64,000 bases of DNA. Origin: a virus. Below, piece by piece: positions 33,848 to 41,794 of this stretch. Position 1 is the first letter of the stretch, and every line of letters begins with the position of its first letter. The stretch lies in IMG/VR virus record IMGVR_UViG_3300038423_000085, positions 46,409 through 110,408 of that record. One strand, given 5' to 3'. Below the pieces are notes generated by a model. The model ran no database searches. It saw only the letters and a list, made by a program, of their open reading frames with translations, and was not told the origin of the DNA. A program made the position numbers and the translations under genes.

Positions 33848-34517
33848 CCAACATGGCCGGCCAATAACTGATAACCCGAAGGACAAGCTCTACGTCGTTA
33901 GTTCTGACGTGGATGGTGTTCTATGCAACTGGGTGACCGGGTTCTTGGGAGTCTTCAACGAACTGAATGGCACTCAGCTGACTGAAGATCAGTGGGTGAA
34001 TGATGAGCCCTGGAAGGCTGACAATCCAATCATGACGAAGGAGCAGTTCGAGACTGCCTTCGATGCTATGCTTAAGATCCCGGAGTTCTATTTGAACCTC
34101 GAGCCTTATCATAACGTAGACTTCGTCGCTATTAACAACGATTTGGACGATGCATTGTACAACATGTACGCTGTCACCGTCCGTGTTAATCTCCTAGCCA
34201 AGGAGGGTATTCAGGATACCACTCAGCTCCTTTCGCGTTGGATTCGCAACCAAGGAGTGCCCCTGATTACCGGCTGCAACGCCGGCGGAGACGACCGTCC
34301 TGCCCTCCTTGAGCAGCTGGGAGTGGATTACCACTTGGATGATTTCCACAAGCAAGTGAAGGAGATCAACAAGCACGGCAAGACCAAGGCCTATCTTATG
34401 GACCGGCCGTGGAATAGGCAGTACACGGAACTCGATGATGTGCGCTGCACATCGTTCGATGATTTCCTGATGAAGACCATATTCGCAGATAGAGAGGTAG
34501 AAGCACGGAGTGAGTAA
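33813..34517 (+). CDS. HAD-type 5'(3')-deoxyribonucleotidase-like protein
   Basis: 234 residues. VVSSDVDGVLCNWVTGF near 27-43 is a HAD motif I (DxDGVL) as in NT5C-type nucleotidases; PLITGCNAGGDDRPALLEQLG (motif II region) and AYLMDRPWNRQY near 202 match the motif III/IV region of that family. It would dephosphorylate nucleoside monophosphates, perhaps removing unwanted host nucleotides. GAGGTG upstream, start inside the preceding gene. Confidence 0.75.
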   Translation: MQPWMDKTLKYNQHGRPITDNPKDKLYVVSSDVDGVLCNWVTGFLGVFNELNGTQLTEDQWVNDEPWKADNPIMTKEQFETAFDAMLKIPEFYLNLEPYHNVDFVAINNDLDDALYNMYAVTVRVNLLAKEGIQDTTQLLSRWIRNQGVPLITGCNAGGDDRPALLEQLGVDYHLDDFHKQVKEINKHGKTKAYLMDRPWNRQYTELDDVRCTSFDDFLMKTIFADREVEARSE

Positions 34518-34819
34518 TGCTACCAGCTCAGCTGATAGTGGACGTGTTTAGTTGTTTGGCTGACCTCCTGATTGTGGTATTCTTTATCATAGAGCTGCGG
34601 GATAGCTTCGCGCACGCTCGAGAAGAAAGGATTCGACATAAGGAAGCCAAGGAACAGTCGAAGAAGATGATTGAAGTGCTGGAAGCGCTTCATAAAGTCT
34701 TGGCCGCTAAGGCCGAGCAAGAAATAGAAGTACTAGAAGATGTGCATGCTGAGCTGAGTGAGATCAATGATCAGCAACAGGAAATGCTCAGCGAAGAACC
34801 AGACGCAACCCCCGCCTAA
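34517..34819 (+). CDS. membrane-anchored coiled-coil protein
   Basis: 100 residues, TAATG start. One hydrophobic span at 5-28 (QLIVDVFSCLADLLIVVFFI) and then a long charged helix (EERIRHKEAKEQSKKMIEVLEALHK). Layout resembles spanin-like or membrane-tethering proteins, but no lysis neighbours are present, so the role stays open. Confidence 0.7.
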   Translation: MLPAQLIVDVFSCLADLLIVVFFIIELRDSFAHAREERIRHKEAKEQSKKMIEVLEALHKVLAAKAEQEIEVLEDVHAELSEINDQQQEMLSEEPDATPA

Positions 34820-34831
34820 AAGGAGGTCCTC

Positions 34832-35047
34832 GTGGCCGACAAACCAAAGAAACTACAAACCTATTGCATCCAGGCCAAACTGAACTTGATGGTCTCAATC
34901 GAGGTCTCGGCTCACGACCTGGATGAAGCTCTCGCTATGTCGAAGGAGAAAGAAGTATCCGACTTCGTCGACATTCACGGCGACTACATTGATGGCAACA
35001 TGCGCGTCACTGGTGTTTACATAGCAGATTGGGATTTGGGGAAATAA
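34832..35047 (+). CDS. hypothetical protein
   Basis: 71 residues, GTG start with AAAAGGAGG 9 bases upstream. Beta strands separated by a helix (YCIQAKLNLMVSIEVSAHDLDEALAMSKE). Unknown. Confidence 0.7.
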   Translation: MADKPKKLQTYCIQAKLNLMVSIEVSAHDLDEALAMSKEKEVSDFVDIHGDYIDGNMRVTGVYIADWDLGK

Positions 35048-35056
35048 GGAGGAACC

Positions 35057-35323
35057 GTGGCCCTAACACGAGAACAGGTTTTCAAGATCATCGATACCGA
35101 GCGGCAATATCAAGACAACTTGTGGCCGCCACACGATGGTCACAAGAACTCAGAGCATTGTCTAGCTCTGGCTCAGTGCTATGTGCGCAAGGCTGAAGAT
35201 GCGTGGCTCAATGCCCGCGACGAAGTCTCCACATGGCAGCAACTGGCTAAGCTCGCCGCTATTATCACGCGCGCTCTGGAAGTTGGCAACGAAACCGAGG
35301 CGCTCCTAAACGGATTGCGCTAA
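35057..35323 (+). CDS. hypothetical helical protein
   Basis: 88 residues, GTG start with AGGAGG. Helical: EQVFKIIDTERQYQDNLWPP, then LALAQCYVRKAEDAWLN and LAKLAAIITRALEVGNETEALL. The pattern (E-rich first helix followed by a helix with E-D near the middle) is like MazG-type/NTP-PPase folds but too short to be sure. Similar in form to 16703-16990. Confidence 0.7.
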   Translation: MALTREQVFKIIDTERQYQDNLWPPHDGHKNSEHCLALAQCYVRKAEDAWLNARDEVSTWQQLAKLAAIITRALEVGNETEALLNGLR

Positions 35324-35327
35324 GAAC

Positions 35328-35522
35328 ATGGAAAGAAAGACGTTCGAAAAGAAAGATGGAACTCCTGTGCTGATGCAGGATCTGAAGCTCGGTGACATCT
35401 TTCACTGCATAGACCCAACGGAAGATCAGACCTGGGTCATGGCAACTGGAACTCCTTATGTCGTCATGCAGGATGCTGTTGGTGACGTCTGGGGTATTCC
35501 GGTCGAGAAAGCACCGGAGTAA
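35328..35522 (+). CDS. hypothetical protein
   Basis: 64 residues, ATG four bases after the preceding stop. Beta-rich (LKLGDIFHCIDPTEDQTWVMATG). No family recognised. Confidence 0.65.
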   Translation: MERKTFEKKDGTPVLMQDLKLGDIFHCIDPTEDQTWVMATGTPYVVMQDAVGDVWGIPVEKAPE

Positions 35523-35524
35523 TC

Positions 35525-36160
35525 ATGGCTTACCTTACTTACACAGGTCAGAAAGTCACCCCAGAAGGTGGCGTTCCGATCCTGGAAGACATTGCCTGGC
35601 AGCTCCTGCACGTTTGCCGATATGCAGGAGCATGCCGCGTCAACTACACTGTCGGAATCCACTCTATGTTGGTGGCCGACTTTGTAGCACACACTCACCC
35701 TGAGCTCGAGTTCCCTGCGCTAATGCATGATGGGACCGAGTCTTGTGTGGGTGACATACCTAAACCCTTTAAATCCCAGGAGATGCGGCAGATAGAAGAC
35801 ATTCTGGGAGATAGGATTTGGGAGCAGTTCGGATTGCCACAGCTTGATGAAGCAGCTCATGTCATCATCAAGCGTGCAGATATTCGAGCACTCTGTGCAG
35901 AAGCCGCCTTAATAGGCCCTCCGGGGCTCGTAGAGGACGGAACGAAGAACGGCTGGTATGAACATAGGCCGGAAGACGTAGAGAAGCTCAAAGGCTATCT
36001 CTCCAAGTATGGAGTTCATGCTTGGGGGATTCAAGAAGGAGACCTCGCCCAGTGGGATTTCACTGCCCGCGCGCGAGCCTGCCTCGAGTATAATAAGACC
36101 CATGCGGTATCTAAGAAAGGGGAGTATCATCCCAAAGTTGTCTACACTAAAGTCGCCTAA
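35525..36160 (+). CDS. HD-domain hydrolase (YfbR-like)
   Basis: 211 residues. YTVGIHSMLVADFV (H near 45) and ALMHDGTESCVGDIPKPFK (HD at about 67-68, second D near 76) form the HD metal site, as in YfbR-type 5'-deoxynucleotidases. Probably dephosphorylates dNMPs in the nucleotide pathway. Preceded by the NT5C-like gene, so the phage has two candidate nucleotidases. Confidence 0.8.
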   Translation: MAYLTYTGQKVTPEGGVPILEDIAWQLLHVCRYAGACRVNYTVGIHSMLVADFVAHTHPELEFPALMHDGTESCVGDIPKPFKSQEMRQIEDILGDRIWEQFGLPQLDEAAHVIIKRADIRALCAEAALIGPPGLVEDGTKNGWYEHRPEDVEKLKGYLSKYGVHAWGIQEGDLAQWDFTARARACLEYNKTHAVSKKGEYHPKVVYTKVA

Positions 36161-36161
36161 T

Positions 36162-36695
36162 ATGGTCTTAGGCATCACAGGGCATCGGCCTAATAAACTA
36201 GGTGGATACAACGATGCAACGAATCGATCGACAGCTATCAAAGCTGTCCTGAGAATGCTTTATGCTCAAGGACAGCCTAACTGTGTCGTTTCGGGCATGG
36301 CCCTGGGTGTCGACCAGTGGGCTGCGGAAGTAGCCCTCGAGATGGGAATCAAAGTTCTTGCGTTGATCCCTTGCGCAGGCCAGGATGCTATGTGGCCTGA
36401 GGAATCCAAGAAGAAGTACGCTGAGCTGCTAGCTCGTATTGCGCAGGCCAACGGGTCTGTTGAATACGTGAGCACTCAGTCGTACAAACCTGAACTTCAG
36501 CAGATGCAGAAGCGCAATCAAGCGATTGTAGACTACTCTACGCACATATTCGCTGTCTGGGATAGGTCTTGGGGTGGAACAGGGAGTTGTGTACGTCTGG
36601 CTAAGAAGGCCTCCAGGCCAATAACTATCCTCCATCCCACCACTATGGGGCTGGTCACTCTTGAGCCACCCGATTATAAGGAGCCGGAGGTTTAA
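36162..36695 (+). CDS. SLOG-family (DprA/YpsA-like) protein
   Basis: 177 residues from ATG 36162. GITGHRPNKLGGYN at the N-terminus and VVSGMALGVDQWAAEVAL near 45 are the SLOG-fold nucleotide-binding blocks; IFAVWDRSWGGTGSCVRLA follows as in YpsA-like proteins. SLOG domains sense or process NAD-like or nucleotide ligands and occur in phage and in defence systems. Ends KEPEV, with GGAGG of the last codons as ribosome site for the next gene. Confidence 0.8.
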   Translation: MVLGITGHRPNKLGGYNDATNRSTAIKAVLRMLYAQGQPNCVVSGMALGVDQWAAEVALEMGIKVLALIPCAGQDAMWPEESKKKYAELLARIAQANGSVEYVSTQSYKPELQQMQKRNQAIVDYSTHIFAVWDRSWGGTGSCVRLAKKASRPITILHPTTMGLVTLEPPDYKEPEV

Positions 36696-36696
36696 C

Positions 36697-37143
36697 ATGA
36701 CAAAACCAGATCCTCTTTGGGTCCATGGACAATGTGATAGGATACTCTACACCCTCATTCGATGGGCGTGGAACTATCATAAAGGTAAGGTGTCCGCCAC
36801 AGGCAAGTATTTGACGAAACCTGGGGAGTTGGGCCCGTCGCCACAAGAGATAGATAAACCTACACGCTATGCTAATGAAATAGCTTGGCGCAAAGATGAT
36901 CTGGAATGTCTTACGAAGATACTGGAAGCTAAAGTGCCTGACTGGCCTGTGACATGGGATTTCCGTACTAATCTTCCTCGGTGGAGGAACGGTATTATAA
37001 CCAAAGATGGCGCTAGAGTGGTTACCATGGACCTATACTTCCAGAATCTGGTGGAGATCATTCGGCTGTTGGAGGCAATGAGAGATGGCAAAACAAAAGA
37101 AAGCAGAGAAGACCTCGCTGGTATTGACCTCTCCAAATACTAA
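36697..37143 (+). CDS. hypothetical protein
   Basis: 148 residues from ATG 36697. Basic, Trp-rich N-terminus (PDPLWVHGQCDRILYTLIRW), otherwise helical. The end overlaps the RuvC-like gene by 59 bases. No family recognised. Confidence 0.7.
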   Translation: MTKPDPLWVHGQCDRILYTLIRWAWNYHKGKVSATGKYLTKPGELGPSPQEIDKPTRYANEIAWRKDDLECLTKILEAKVPDWPVTWDFRTNLPRWRNGIITKDGARVVTMDLYFQNLVEIIRLLEAMRDGKTKESREDLAGIDLSKY

Positions 37144-37666
37144 GCGCATTCTGGGCTTGGATTTGAGCTTGACTGGCACCGGGTGGGTCCTGTGGACATC
37201 GGATTACACCTGGGATTCTGGTCTCATCGACACTGATGGGATGTCCGATCTGACTCGTATGGATCACATCCTAACGGAGATCTCGAATAAGATCCCTGTC
37301 AATGAACTCAAGCAGAGTGATACTCTGGTTGTCATGGAGGACTTCTCCTTCGCAAGTAAAGGAGCGTCTCTGTTTCAGATCGCCGGCCTGGGCTTCCTCA
37401 TCCGTCATTGGTTGTGGAAGCACGACGTTCAGTTCGTTCTCGTGCCGCCTACAGTACTGAAGAAGTTCGTTGGTGGCGCCGGCAACATAGACAAGAACCT
37501 CATGCTCCTGAAGACCTACAAGCTCTGGGGTCAGGAGTTCAGTGACGACAACATCTGTGATGCGTACGGTCTGTCTCGTATCGGCCGCGCGCTCCTGTCC
37601 TGGGATAACGATCTTACGGCTTATCAGCACGATGCTCTTAAGCAGCTAGGGAAGAGTAAAGAGTAA
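37085..37666 (+). CDS. RuvC-like Holliday junction resolvase
   Basis: 193 residues. RILGLDLSLTGTGWVLW gives the first catalytic D near 25, VVMEDFSF the E near 83, and DAYGLSRIG the last acidic near 158: the RNase H-fold nuclease layout of RuvC and phage relatives. It would cut four-way junctions left by recombination before packaging. Starts inside the previous gene. Confidence 0.85.
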   Translation: MAKQKKAEKTSLVLTSPNTKRILGLDLSLTGTGWVLWTSDYTWDSGLIDTDGMSDLTRMDHILTEISNKIPVNELKQSDTLVVMEDFSFASKGASLFQIAGLGFLIRHWLWKHDVQFVLVPPTVLKKFVGGAGNIDKNLMLLKTYKLWGQEFSDDNICDAYGLSRIGRALLSWDNDLTAYQHDALKQLGKSKE

Positions 37667-37674
37667 GGTACAGC

Positions 37675-37696
37675 ATCCTAAATGGGGATTTAGGAT
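37675..37696 (+). promoter_or_regulatory. hairpin sequestering the ribosome binding site of the sigma-like gene
   Basis: ATCCTAAAT (37675-37683) pairs perfectly with ATTTAGGAT (37688-37696) across a GGGG loop. The 3' strand contains TTTAGGA, the only Shine-Dalgarno for ATG 37702. Formation of the 9 bp stem would block initiation. Placement suggests control by temperature, a binding protein or transcript context. Confidence 0.6.
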
Positions 37697-37701
37697 ACTA
37701 A

Positions 37702-38838
37702 ATGCCAAATACAATCAGCATTGATAGGGCTCACTATGCGTCTAACTGGGCGCTACCAAAAGATAGTGAGTTCAACGACCTACAGGTCGTCAATCAGGCG
37801 GGAATAGACTATGCATTCATGCCTGATGGGCCCGAGAAAGAAGACAAGCTTCTCGAGCTGGTAAAGTACTTTCACGGCTATGTGTACAAGTACACTGATC
37901 TCATTGTGGCCGGGCACCTCCCGCAAATGCACTACTACAATGGGGATACACGCCGCTTCCTTAAGTACTTTCTCCCCAAGACAGAGACTCCGGATAAACA
38001 AGCCTTCGCCAGGGTGGCAAAGCACTTGCACCTGGCATTCCCACAACACACAGCAACGGACGTCTACGACGTTCTGAACACGTTGCTCCTTCGATGCATC
38101 AAGAAGTACGATCCGAGCTACGTCGACAAGATCAAAGAGATCGTACAGGTGATCAACAAGCTCAAGAAGAACAAGCACATTACTCTCGATCAGATCCAGA
38201 AGAAGGTCAAGTATGACCCAACTGGTTCTGTTCGATTGCTCGCGCGGAAGGGCTACATCCATGCCATCCGCGGCGCCGGCAAGAAGCTGATCGGATACCA
38301 GACCACTGAACAGTGGCCACCAAGTAAAGAGTTCCTTTCTTCAGGTCCGATCGGCTTCGTATACTTCGTCCAGACATGGTTCCGTTACTATCTGCAGGAA
38401 CACATCGATGAACAGATGAAGACTCTTGAAGCGCGCGCGTGGGAGAAGATGCTCCAACTCGAGCATCGGACCGCGGGCGGAGAAGATATGGACTACACTG
38501 GTGATGTTCCTCATGCAGATGGTGATCTCACTGATGGTAGTGGTCATTCCTGGGCGGCTGACATGTCTATGGTAACAAAGTGTTTGGACCTGTCTGCCAT
38601 CACGCCGGCTTGGGTAGAAGGTACAACAGATCCTCTATTTGCCAACATGACCTATAGAGAAAGACATCTGATCTACTTGTACTACGTACAGGAAATGCCC
38701 TGGAAGCAGATCTCCGAGACCATGAAGATGTCAATCAACCAGGTACAACGGATCCATAACGACATTCTTCAGTTCCTGAAGTCCAAGTTTAAGGTCCCTG
38801 TGCCAACCCCAGCGCCTGCTATACTAATCAGCTCTTGA
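37702..38838 (+). CDS. sigma-70-like RNA polymerase sigma factor
   Basis: 378 residues. The C-terminal part (TYRERHLIYLYYVQEMPWKQISETM, then SINQVQRIHNDILQFLK, about 315-364) is a region 4 helix-turn-helix; YFHGYVYKYTDLIVAG near 52 resembles the start of region 2, and a KYDPSYVDKIKEI segment follows. The middle (180-290) is diverged. It would direct host RNA polymerase to phage promoters, possibly the recurrent TATACTAATCAG motif. A DNA-binding regulator other than sigma is possible, as the -10-binding region is hard to recognise. Confidence 0.72.
   Translation: MPNTISIDRAHYASNWALPKDSEFNDLQVVNQAGIDYAFMPDGPEKEDKLLELVKYFHGYVYKYTDLIVAGHLPQMHYYNGDTRRFLKYFLPKTETPDKQAFARVAKHLHLAFPQHTATDVYDVLNTLLLRCIKKYDPSYVDKIKEIVQVINKLKKNKHITLDQIQKKVKYDPTGSVRLLARKGYIHAIRGAGKKLIGYQTTEQWPPSKEFLSSGPIGFVYFVQTWFRYYLQEHIDEQMKTLEARAWEKMLQLEHRTAGGEDMDYTGDVPHADGDLTDGSGHSWAADMSMVTKCLDLSAITPAWVEGTTDPLFANMTYRERHLIYLYYVQEMPWKQISETMKMSINQVQRIHNDILQFLKSKFKVPVPTPAPAILISS
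38817..38825 (+). promoter_or_regulatory. extended -10 promoter-like motif at end of sigma gene
   Basis: TGCTATACT followed by AATCAG, lying in the last codons of the sigma-like gene and 26 bases before the next start. Confidence 0.5.
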
Positions 38839-38850
38839 GGACATAGCCCG

Positions 38851-39990
38851 ATGACTAACATGAAGGTAATCACCAAGAAAGTCGTCCAGATGACAGACGA
38901 TCCTGCTGTCTATCTTCCTGTATCTGAGGACTCTTACCAGTATTCTGGTCCTGTTGAGTTGGCTGTGGGTTATACCGTTTCCGGAACCATTGTTGACGGC
39001 AGTACCAACCCGATCTCAGGTGTCACAGTTGCTTGCACAGGTCAAACAAGTGCAACCACAGGCGCACCTGGAACTTTCAGTTTCGGCGGCCTCACAGGCA
39101 CCGTCACTGTAACACCAACCAAGACTGGCTGGACATTTGTCCCAGTCAACATAGTAGAGACAACTACTGATCTTGCATGCAACTTCGTTGGGACACAATC
39201 ATCTTTGGCCACACCGACGTTTAGTCCTGTTGCCGGGCTGTACGCTGGAACACAGACAGTAACTCTTACCAGTGCCAATGCAACTCATTTCTTTTATTCG
39301 GTTGATGGCACCACTCCTACTGAAGTAGGTGGTGTAGCTGGCCCAAGCACCTTCAAAATACTGGCTGCGACTACAGTTCAAGTACCACACGGTCTTACTC
39401 TGAAAGCCCTTGCTTATGACAGCACGGCTACTTATTTGGATAGTGCTGTAGGCTCCGCGGTATACAAGATCCTCGCGATCTCTGCTATCAGCCCATCCAG
39501 CGCACAGATCGATGAAGCTGGACAGACATTACTGCTTGCTGGTGGCGTGGTCACCGGCGGCACGACCAACGTAACAGATTGGTCTTCTTCGGTCACAGGT
39601 GTTGCAACTGTTGGAGCTCACACAGGACTGGTCACAGCAGTAGCACCTGGCTTGACAGTGATAACGGCCGCATCAGATGAAGTAGGCACCCTTACCACTA
39701 CAGCAACGATTCAAGTAGGTTCGGTCGCAGCAGCAGATGTCACTTTCATATCGAACTTCTTCCTTGGTTTGATCAAAGGCGTGGCTTCACCATTTGAAGC
39801 CACTCAACAGACAGCGATCCAAACGGCGGTGGCCCACATGCAAACAGGGACCCTGACGACGGCTGATTTGAACTTGCTACAAAGTATCTTGAACGTGCAG
39901 TACCAGCAGTTGAATACAGCAGGACCGTACCAAGCCGGCCAGTTGGCAGCAGTAAAGCAAGCCTTGGCGGACATACGATCTCTGTTATAA
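38851..39990 (+). CDS. Ig-like/carboxypeptidase-regulatory-like domain protein
   Basis: 379 residues. Three beta domains can be seen: a carboxypeptidase-regulatory-like domain (YTVSGTIVDGSTNPISGVTV), a chitobiase-type C-terminal domain (HFFYSVDGTTPTE at about 150) and a Big2-type bacterial Ig domain (AQIDEAGQTLLLAGGVVTGGT, then VAPGLTVITAAS at about 260). A helical tail ends it. Such domains decorate phage heads or tails and help stick to surfaces. It is in the replication arm, far from the structural genes. The stop codon is part of a promoter. Confidence 0.78.
   Translation: MTNMKVITKKVVQMTDDPAVYLPVSEDSYQYSGPVELAVGYTVSGTIVDGSTNPISGVTVACTGQTSATTGAPGTFSFGGLTGTVTVTPTKTGWTFVPVNIVETTTDLACNFVGTQSSLATPTFSPVAGLYAGTQTVTLTSANATHFFYSVDGTTPTEVGGVAGPSTFKILAATTVQVPHGLTLKALAYDSTATYLDSAVGSAVYKILAISAISPSSAQIDEAGQTLLLAGGVVTGGTTNVTDWSSSVTGVATVGAHTGLVTAVAPGLTVITAASDEVGTLTTTATIQVGSVAAADVTFISNFFLGLIKGVASPFEATQQTAIQTAVAHMQTGTLTTADLNLLQSILNVQYQQLNTAGPYQAGQLAAVKQALADIRSLL
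39963..39990 (+). promoter_or_regulatory. sigma-70-type promoter leading into the RNA region
   Basis: TTGGCG, 16-base spacer, then TG-T-TATAAT, the best promoter in the window. The -10 coincides with the stop of the Ig-like gene. It points at the tRNA and ncRNA region, the likely start of that transcript. Confidence 0.7.
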
Positions 39991-40004
39991 TAGGACTTAG
40001 GGGA

Positions 40005-40024
40005 TAGAGGGCCCCAAGGTCCTC
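40005..40024 (+). terminator. short hairpin
   Basis: AGAGG and CCTCT close a 10-base loop. No T run follows. May stabilise the 5' end of the transcript from the promoter just upstream rather than terminate. Confidence 0.35.
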
Positions 40025-40091
40025 TCTAGACCCAGCGTAGTTAGGCCTTGGATGCCCTTCCTGGGCGCGCTGAGCGACAAAGGTCTGGAGA

Positions 40092-40559
40092 TTGACCTTG
40101 AAGCCATCCTGCAATGGTTGGGGCCTCCCAAAGGCCCACAGTAAGGACGAGCTGATTAAGCTTGTGAAGCAGACGTTATCCTTACAGCCAGACTACTCAG
40201 TTATTGATCTGGACCTCCCCTCTAATCAACATGCCTGCCCACCTGACTCCGATCTCGGAGTCTGGTTGGATACATGGCATCTATTTGTAGACATCCTAGG
40301 CTCGAGTGATGACGCAGAAGTTGGCATTCGGGCAGCTAGGCTTTTCCTCTTTGAGATTAGCACAAAGTGTGCTAGTATGTTATTCAGTGCCGATGCTAGT
40401 AAGCCGCCTCTGGATCAGTTTGGCTCGCCAGGCAAGTGCCTAGAGCTGCTGTTCAATGAGAGCTCGTGTTATACTAATATCAGGCCCATTGCTATTTACA
40501 AGGGTCGAAAAGTTTACCTGGGCACGGAGCCCTCATCAACAAAGTCTTACATTCCTTAA
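40092..40559 (+). CDS. hypothetical protein, start uncertain
   Basis: Up to 155 residues (TTG 40092); GTG 40164 gives 132. Neither start has a proper ribosome site. The coding character from 40170 on is good (YSVIDLDLPSNQHACPPD, VWLDTWHLFVDILG). Unknown function. Confidence 0.6.
   Translation: MTLKPSCNGWGLPKAHSKDELIKLVKQTLSLQPDYSVIDLDLPSNQHACPPDSDLGVWLDTWHLFVDILGSSDDAEVGIRAARLFLFEISTKCASMLFSADASKPPLDQFGSPGKCLELLFNESSCYTNIRPIAIYKGRKVYLGTEPSSTKSYIP
40467..40475 (+). promoter_or_regulatory. extended -10 promoter-like motif
   Basis: TGTTATACT, followed by AATATCAG, inside the end of 40092-40559 and 100 bases upstream of the next gene. Variant of the recurring motif. Confidence 0.45.
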
Positions 40560-40575
40560 GGAGGAACGAGATCAA

Positions 40576-40797
40576 ATGATTACTTTAGGAGTTTTCGTAG
40601 CAGTAGCAGTTGCAGAGCTCGCAGTATTCTGCGGCGGTTTCTACGCTGGTGTGAAGTTGGGCATCGGTGAGCCGGAGAAGCTGTTGGCCGAACTTAAGAA
40701 CGATGTTCTCGTTCTTCATACCAAGGCTACGGCAGATGTCGAAGTTGCCAAGACTTGGGTTCTCGCTGAGGTCGCAAAGATCAAGGCAAAGTTGTAA
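40576..40797 (+). CDS. small membrane protein with helical tail
   Basis: 73 residues from ATG 40576 (AAGGAGG about 11 bases upstream). One span at 3-26 (TLGVFVAVAVAELAVFCGGFY) then a helical tail. Last protein gene before the structured RNA. Confidence 0.7.
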   Translation: MITLGVFVAVAVAELAVFCGGFYAGVKLGIGEPEKLLAELKNDVLVLHTKATADVEVAKTWVLAEVAKIKAKL

Positions 40798-40805
40798 ATC
40801 GTAAT

Positions 40806-41159
40806 CCCCTCCAGCAGGCGCTCCCGCCTGTCGATGGAGGGAAATGGCCGCGACCTTAAGACGCGGCAACAGTGGAGCAGCGTAGAGGTCATTCCTCTCT
40901 GTGAACCACTCGAAATGAACGTGGCGGAATAGTTCGTCCTAGCTATACAATAACGTCGGCAAGGCCCGGGCGGTAGCCTTAAAAAGCGCTGTCCGGTTGA
41001 ATCAGGGCCGGGGTCAAGGCTGGGGGAAGTAAACGCGCGGGGATAAAGCGGGCTGGCCTTATGGTCAGTACTCATCGGAACCCGTGACCGTCGGTTGAGA
41101 AAAGGTCATTGCGTGGTGGAGACGGGAATCCACGCCGTTCATTTCATTTCATTTTCTGT
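40806..41159 (+). ncRNA. large structured non-coding RNA candidate
   Basis: About 350 bases with no credible gene but a dense series of hairpins read in order: CCCTCCA/TGGAGGG enclosing CAGGCG/CGCCTG, then GCCGCG/CGCGGC, AGTGG/CCACT enclosing AGAGG/CCTCT, AAGGC/GCCTT, CTGGCC/GGTCAG, TGACC/GGTCA and GCGTGG/CCACGC. It is bounded by a membrane protein gene and the first tRNA. It lacks the RNase P landmarks I know. GOLLD and ROOL RNAs are large structured RNAs next to phage tRNAs, but they are longer; identity is open. Confidence 0.6.
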
Positions 41160-41248
41160 TGCGGGGTCGACTAGTCAGGCCGATGTCGCCAGTCTCATAA
41201 ACTGGAACCGAAAGGGCACCGTGGGTTCGAATCCCACCTCCGCTACCA
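41160..41248 (+). tRNA. tRNA-Met(CAT), unusual variable region
   Basis: Acceptor TGCGGGG/CTCCGCT with a T1-T72 mismatch (initiator tRNAs also have a 1-72 mismatch), anticodon loop CTCATAA, T arm GTGGG-TTCGAAT-CCCAC, encoded CCA. The variable region is 15 bases with a CC-GAAA-GG mini-hairpin, longer than normal for Met or Ile. Could be fMet-like, elongator or Ile2. Confidence 0.8.
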
Positions 41249-41349
41249 TCTTAGTTGTAAGCCTAGGGGTAGCTTAAGATCGAAAGCCCCGGATAGTACC
41301 GGGAGATACCGGACCGAGACCGGGCCCCTAAACCTTTAAGGAGACGACC

Positions 41350-41547
41350 ATGAAACGAGTCGCAACTGTAGTTGCTAATGATGGAAACACACGTACGAAA
41401 ATCACGATCGAAGTGAACAACAAGGGACGTGATTTGACGCGCGACGAAGTGAAGCATGTAGTTGATCGCCTCACTGGTGACGTCTTCGCCGCGGTACAGA
41501 AGACTCCATACAGCAACTATCCCGTCACCGAAATCAAGGTGAAATAA
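41350..41547 (+). CDS. small hypothetical protein
   Basis: 65 residues, AAGGAGACG upstream. Charged beta-alpha pattern (ATVVANDGNTRTKITIEVNN, LTRDEVKHVVDRL). Unknown. Confidence 0.7.
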   Translation: MKRVATVVANDGNTRTKITIEVNNKGRDLTRDEVKHVVDRLTGDVFAAVQKTPYSNYPVTEIKVK

Positions 41548-41559
41548 GTTCTGCAGGCC

Positions 41560-41629
41560 GTAGGGTTGGTGCAATGGTTAGAATACCGGCTTTGGACCGG
41601 AGATATCCGTTCGATTCGGATACCCTGCA
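41560..41629 (+). tRNA. tRNA-Gln(TTG)
   Basis: Acceptor GTAGGGT/ACCCTGC, D stem GTG/TAC, anticodon loop CTTTGGA read as TTG, T arm ATCCG-TTCGATT-CGGAT. CCA is not encoded, unlike most tRNAs here. G37 is atypical for Gln. Confidence 0.8.
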
Positions 41630-41700
41630 ATGAGATTAGTGCCGACAGCTGTCCCAGTGCAACATTGGCGGCCGTTCTGGGGTCGGCCTTGGATTTATGT

Positions 41701-41778
41701 GCCGTGTTAACTCAGTCCGGTCAGAGTGCCTCTCTTACAAAGAGGAAGTCCGAGGTTCAAATCCTTGACGCGGTACCA
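41701..41778 (+). tRNA. tRNA-Val(TAC)
   Basis: Acceptor GCCGTGT/ACGCGGT, D stem ACTC/GAGT, anticodon stem CCTCT/AGAGG with loop CTTACAA, T arm CGAGG-TTCAAAT-CCTTG, encoded CCA. Confidence 0.9.
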
Positions 41779-41794
41779 GATTTAAAGAGGGCAG

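Noticed and set aside
40806-41159. RNase P RNA
   Set aside because: The conserved GAGGAAAGTCC and ACAGAA-type landmarks are absent, and I could not form the universal core.
41278-41340. Further tRNA between tRNA-Met and 41350
   Set aside because: CCCCGG/CCGGG pairings occur but there is no T-loop sequence or anticodon arm.
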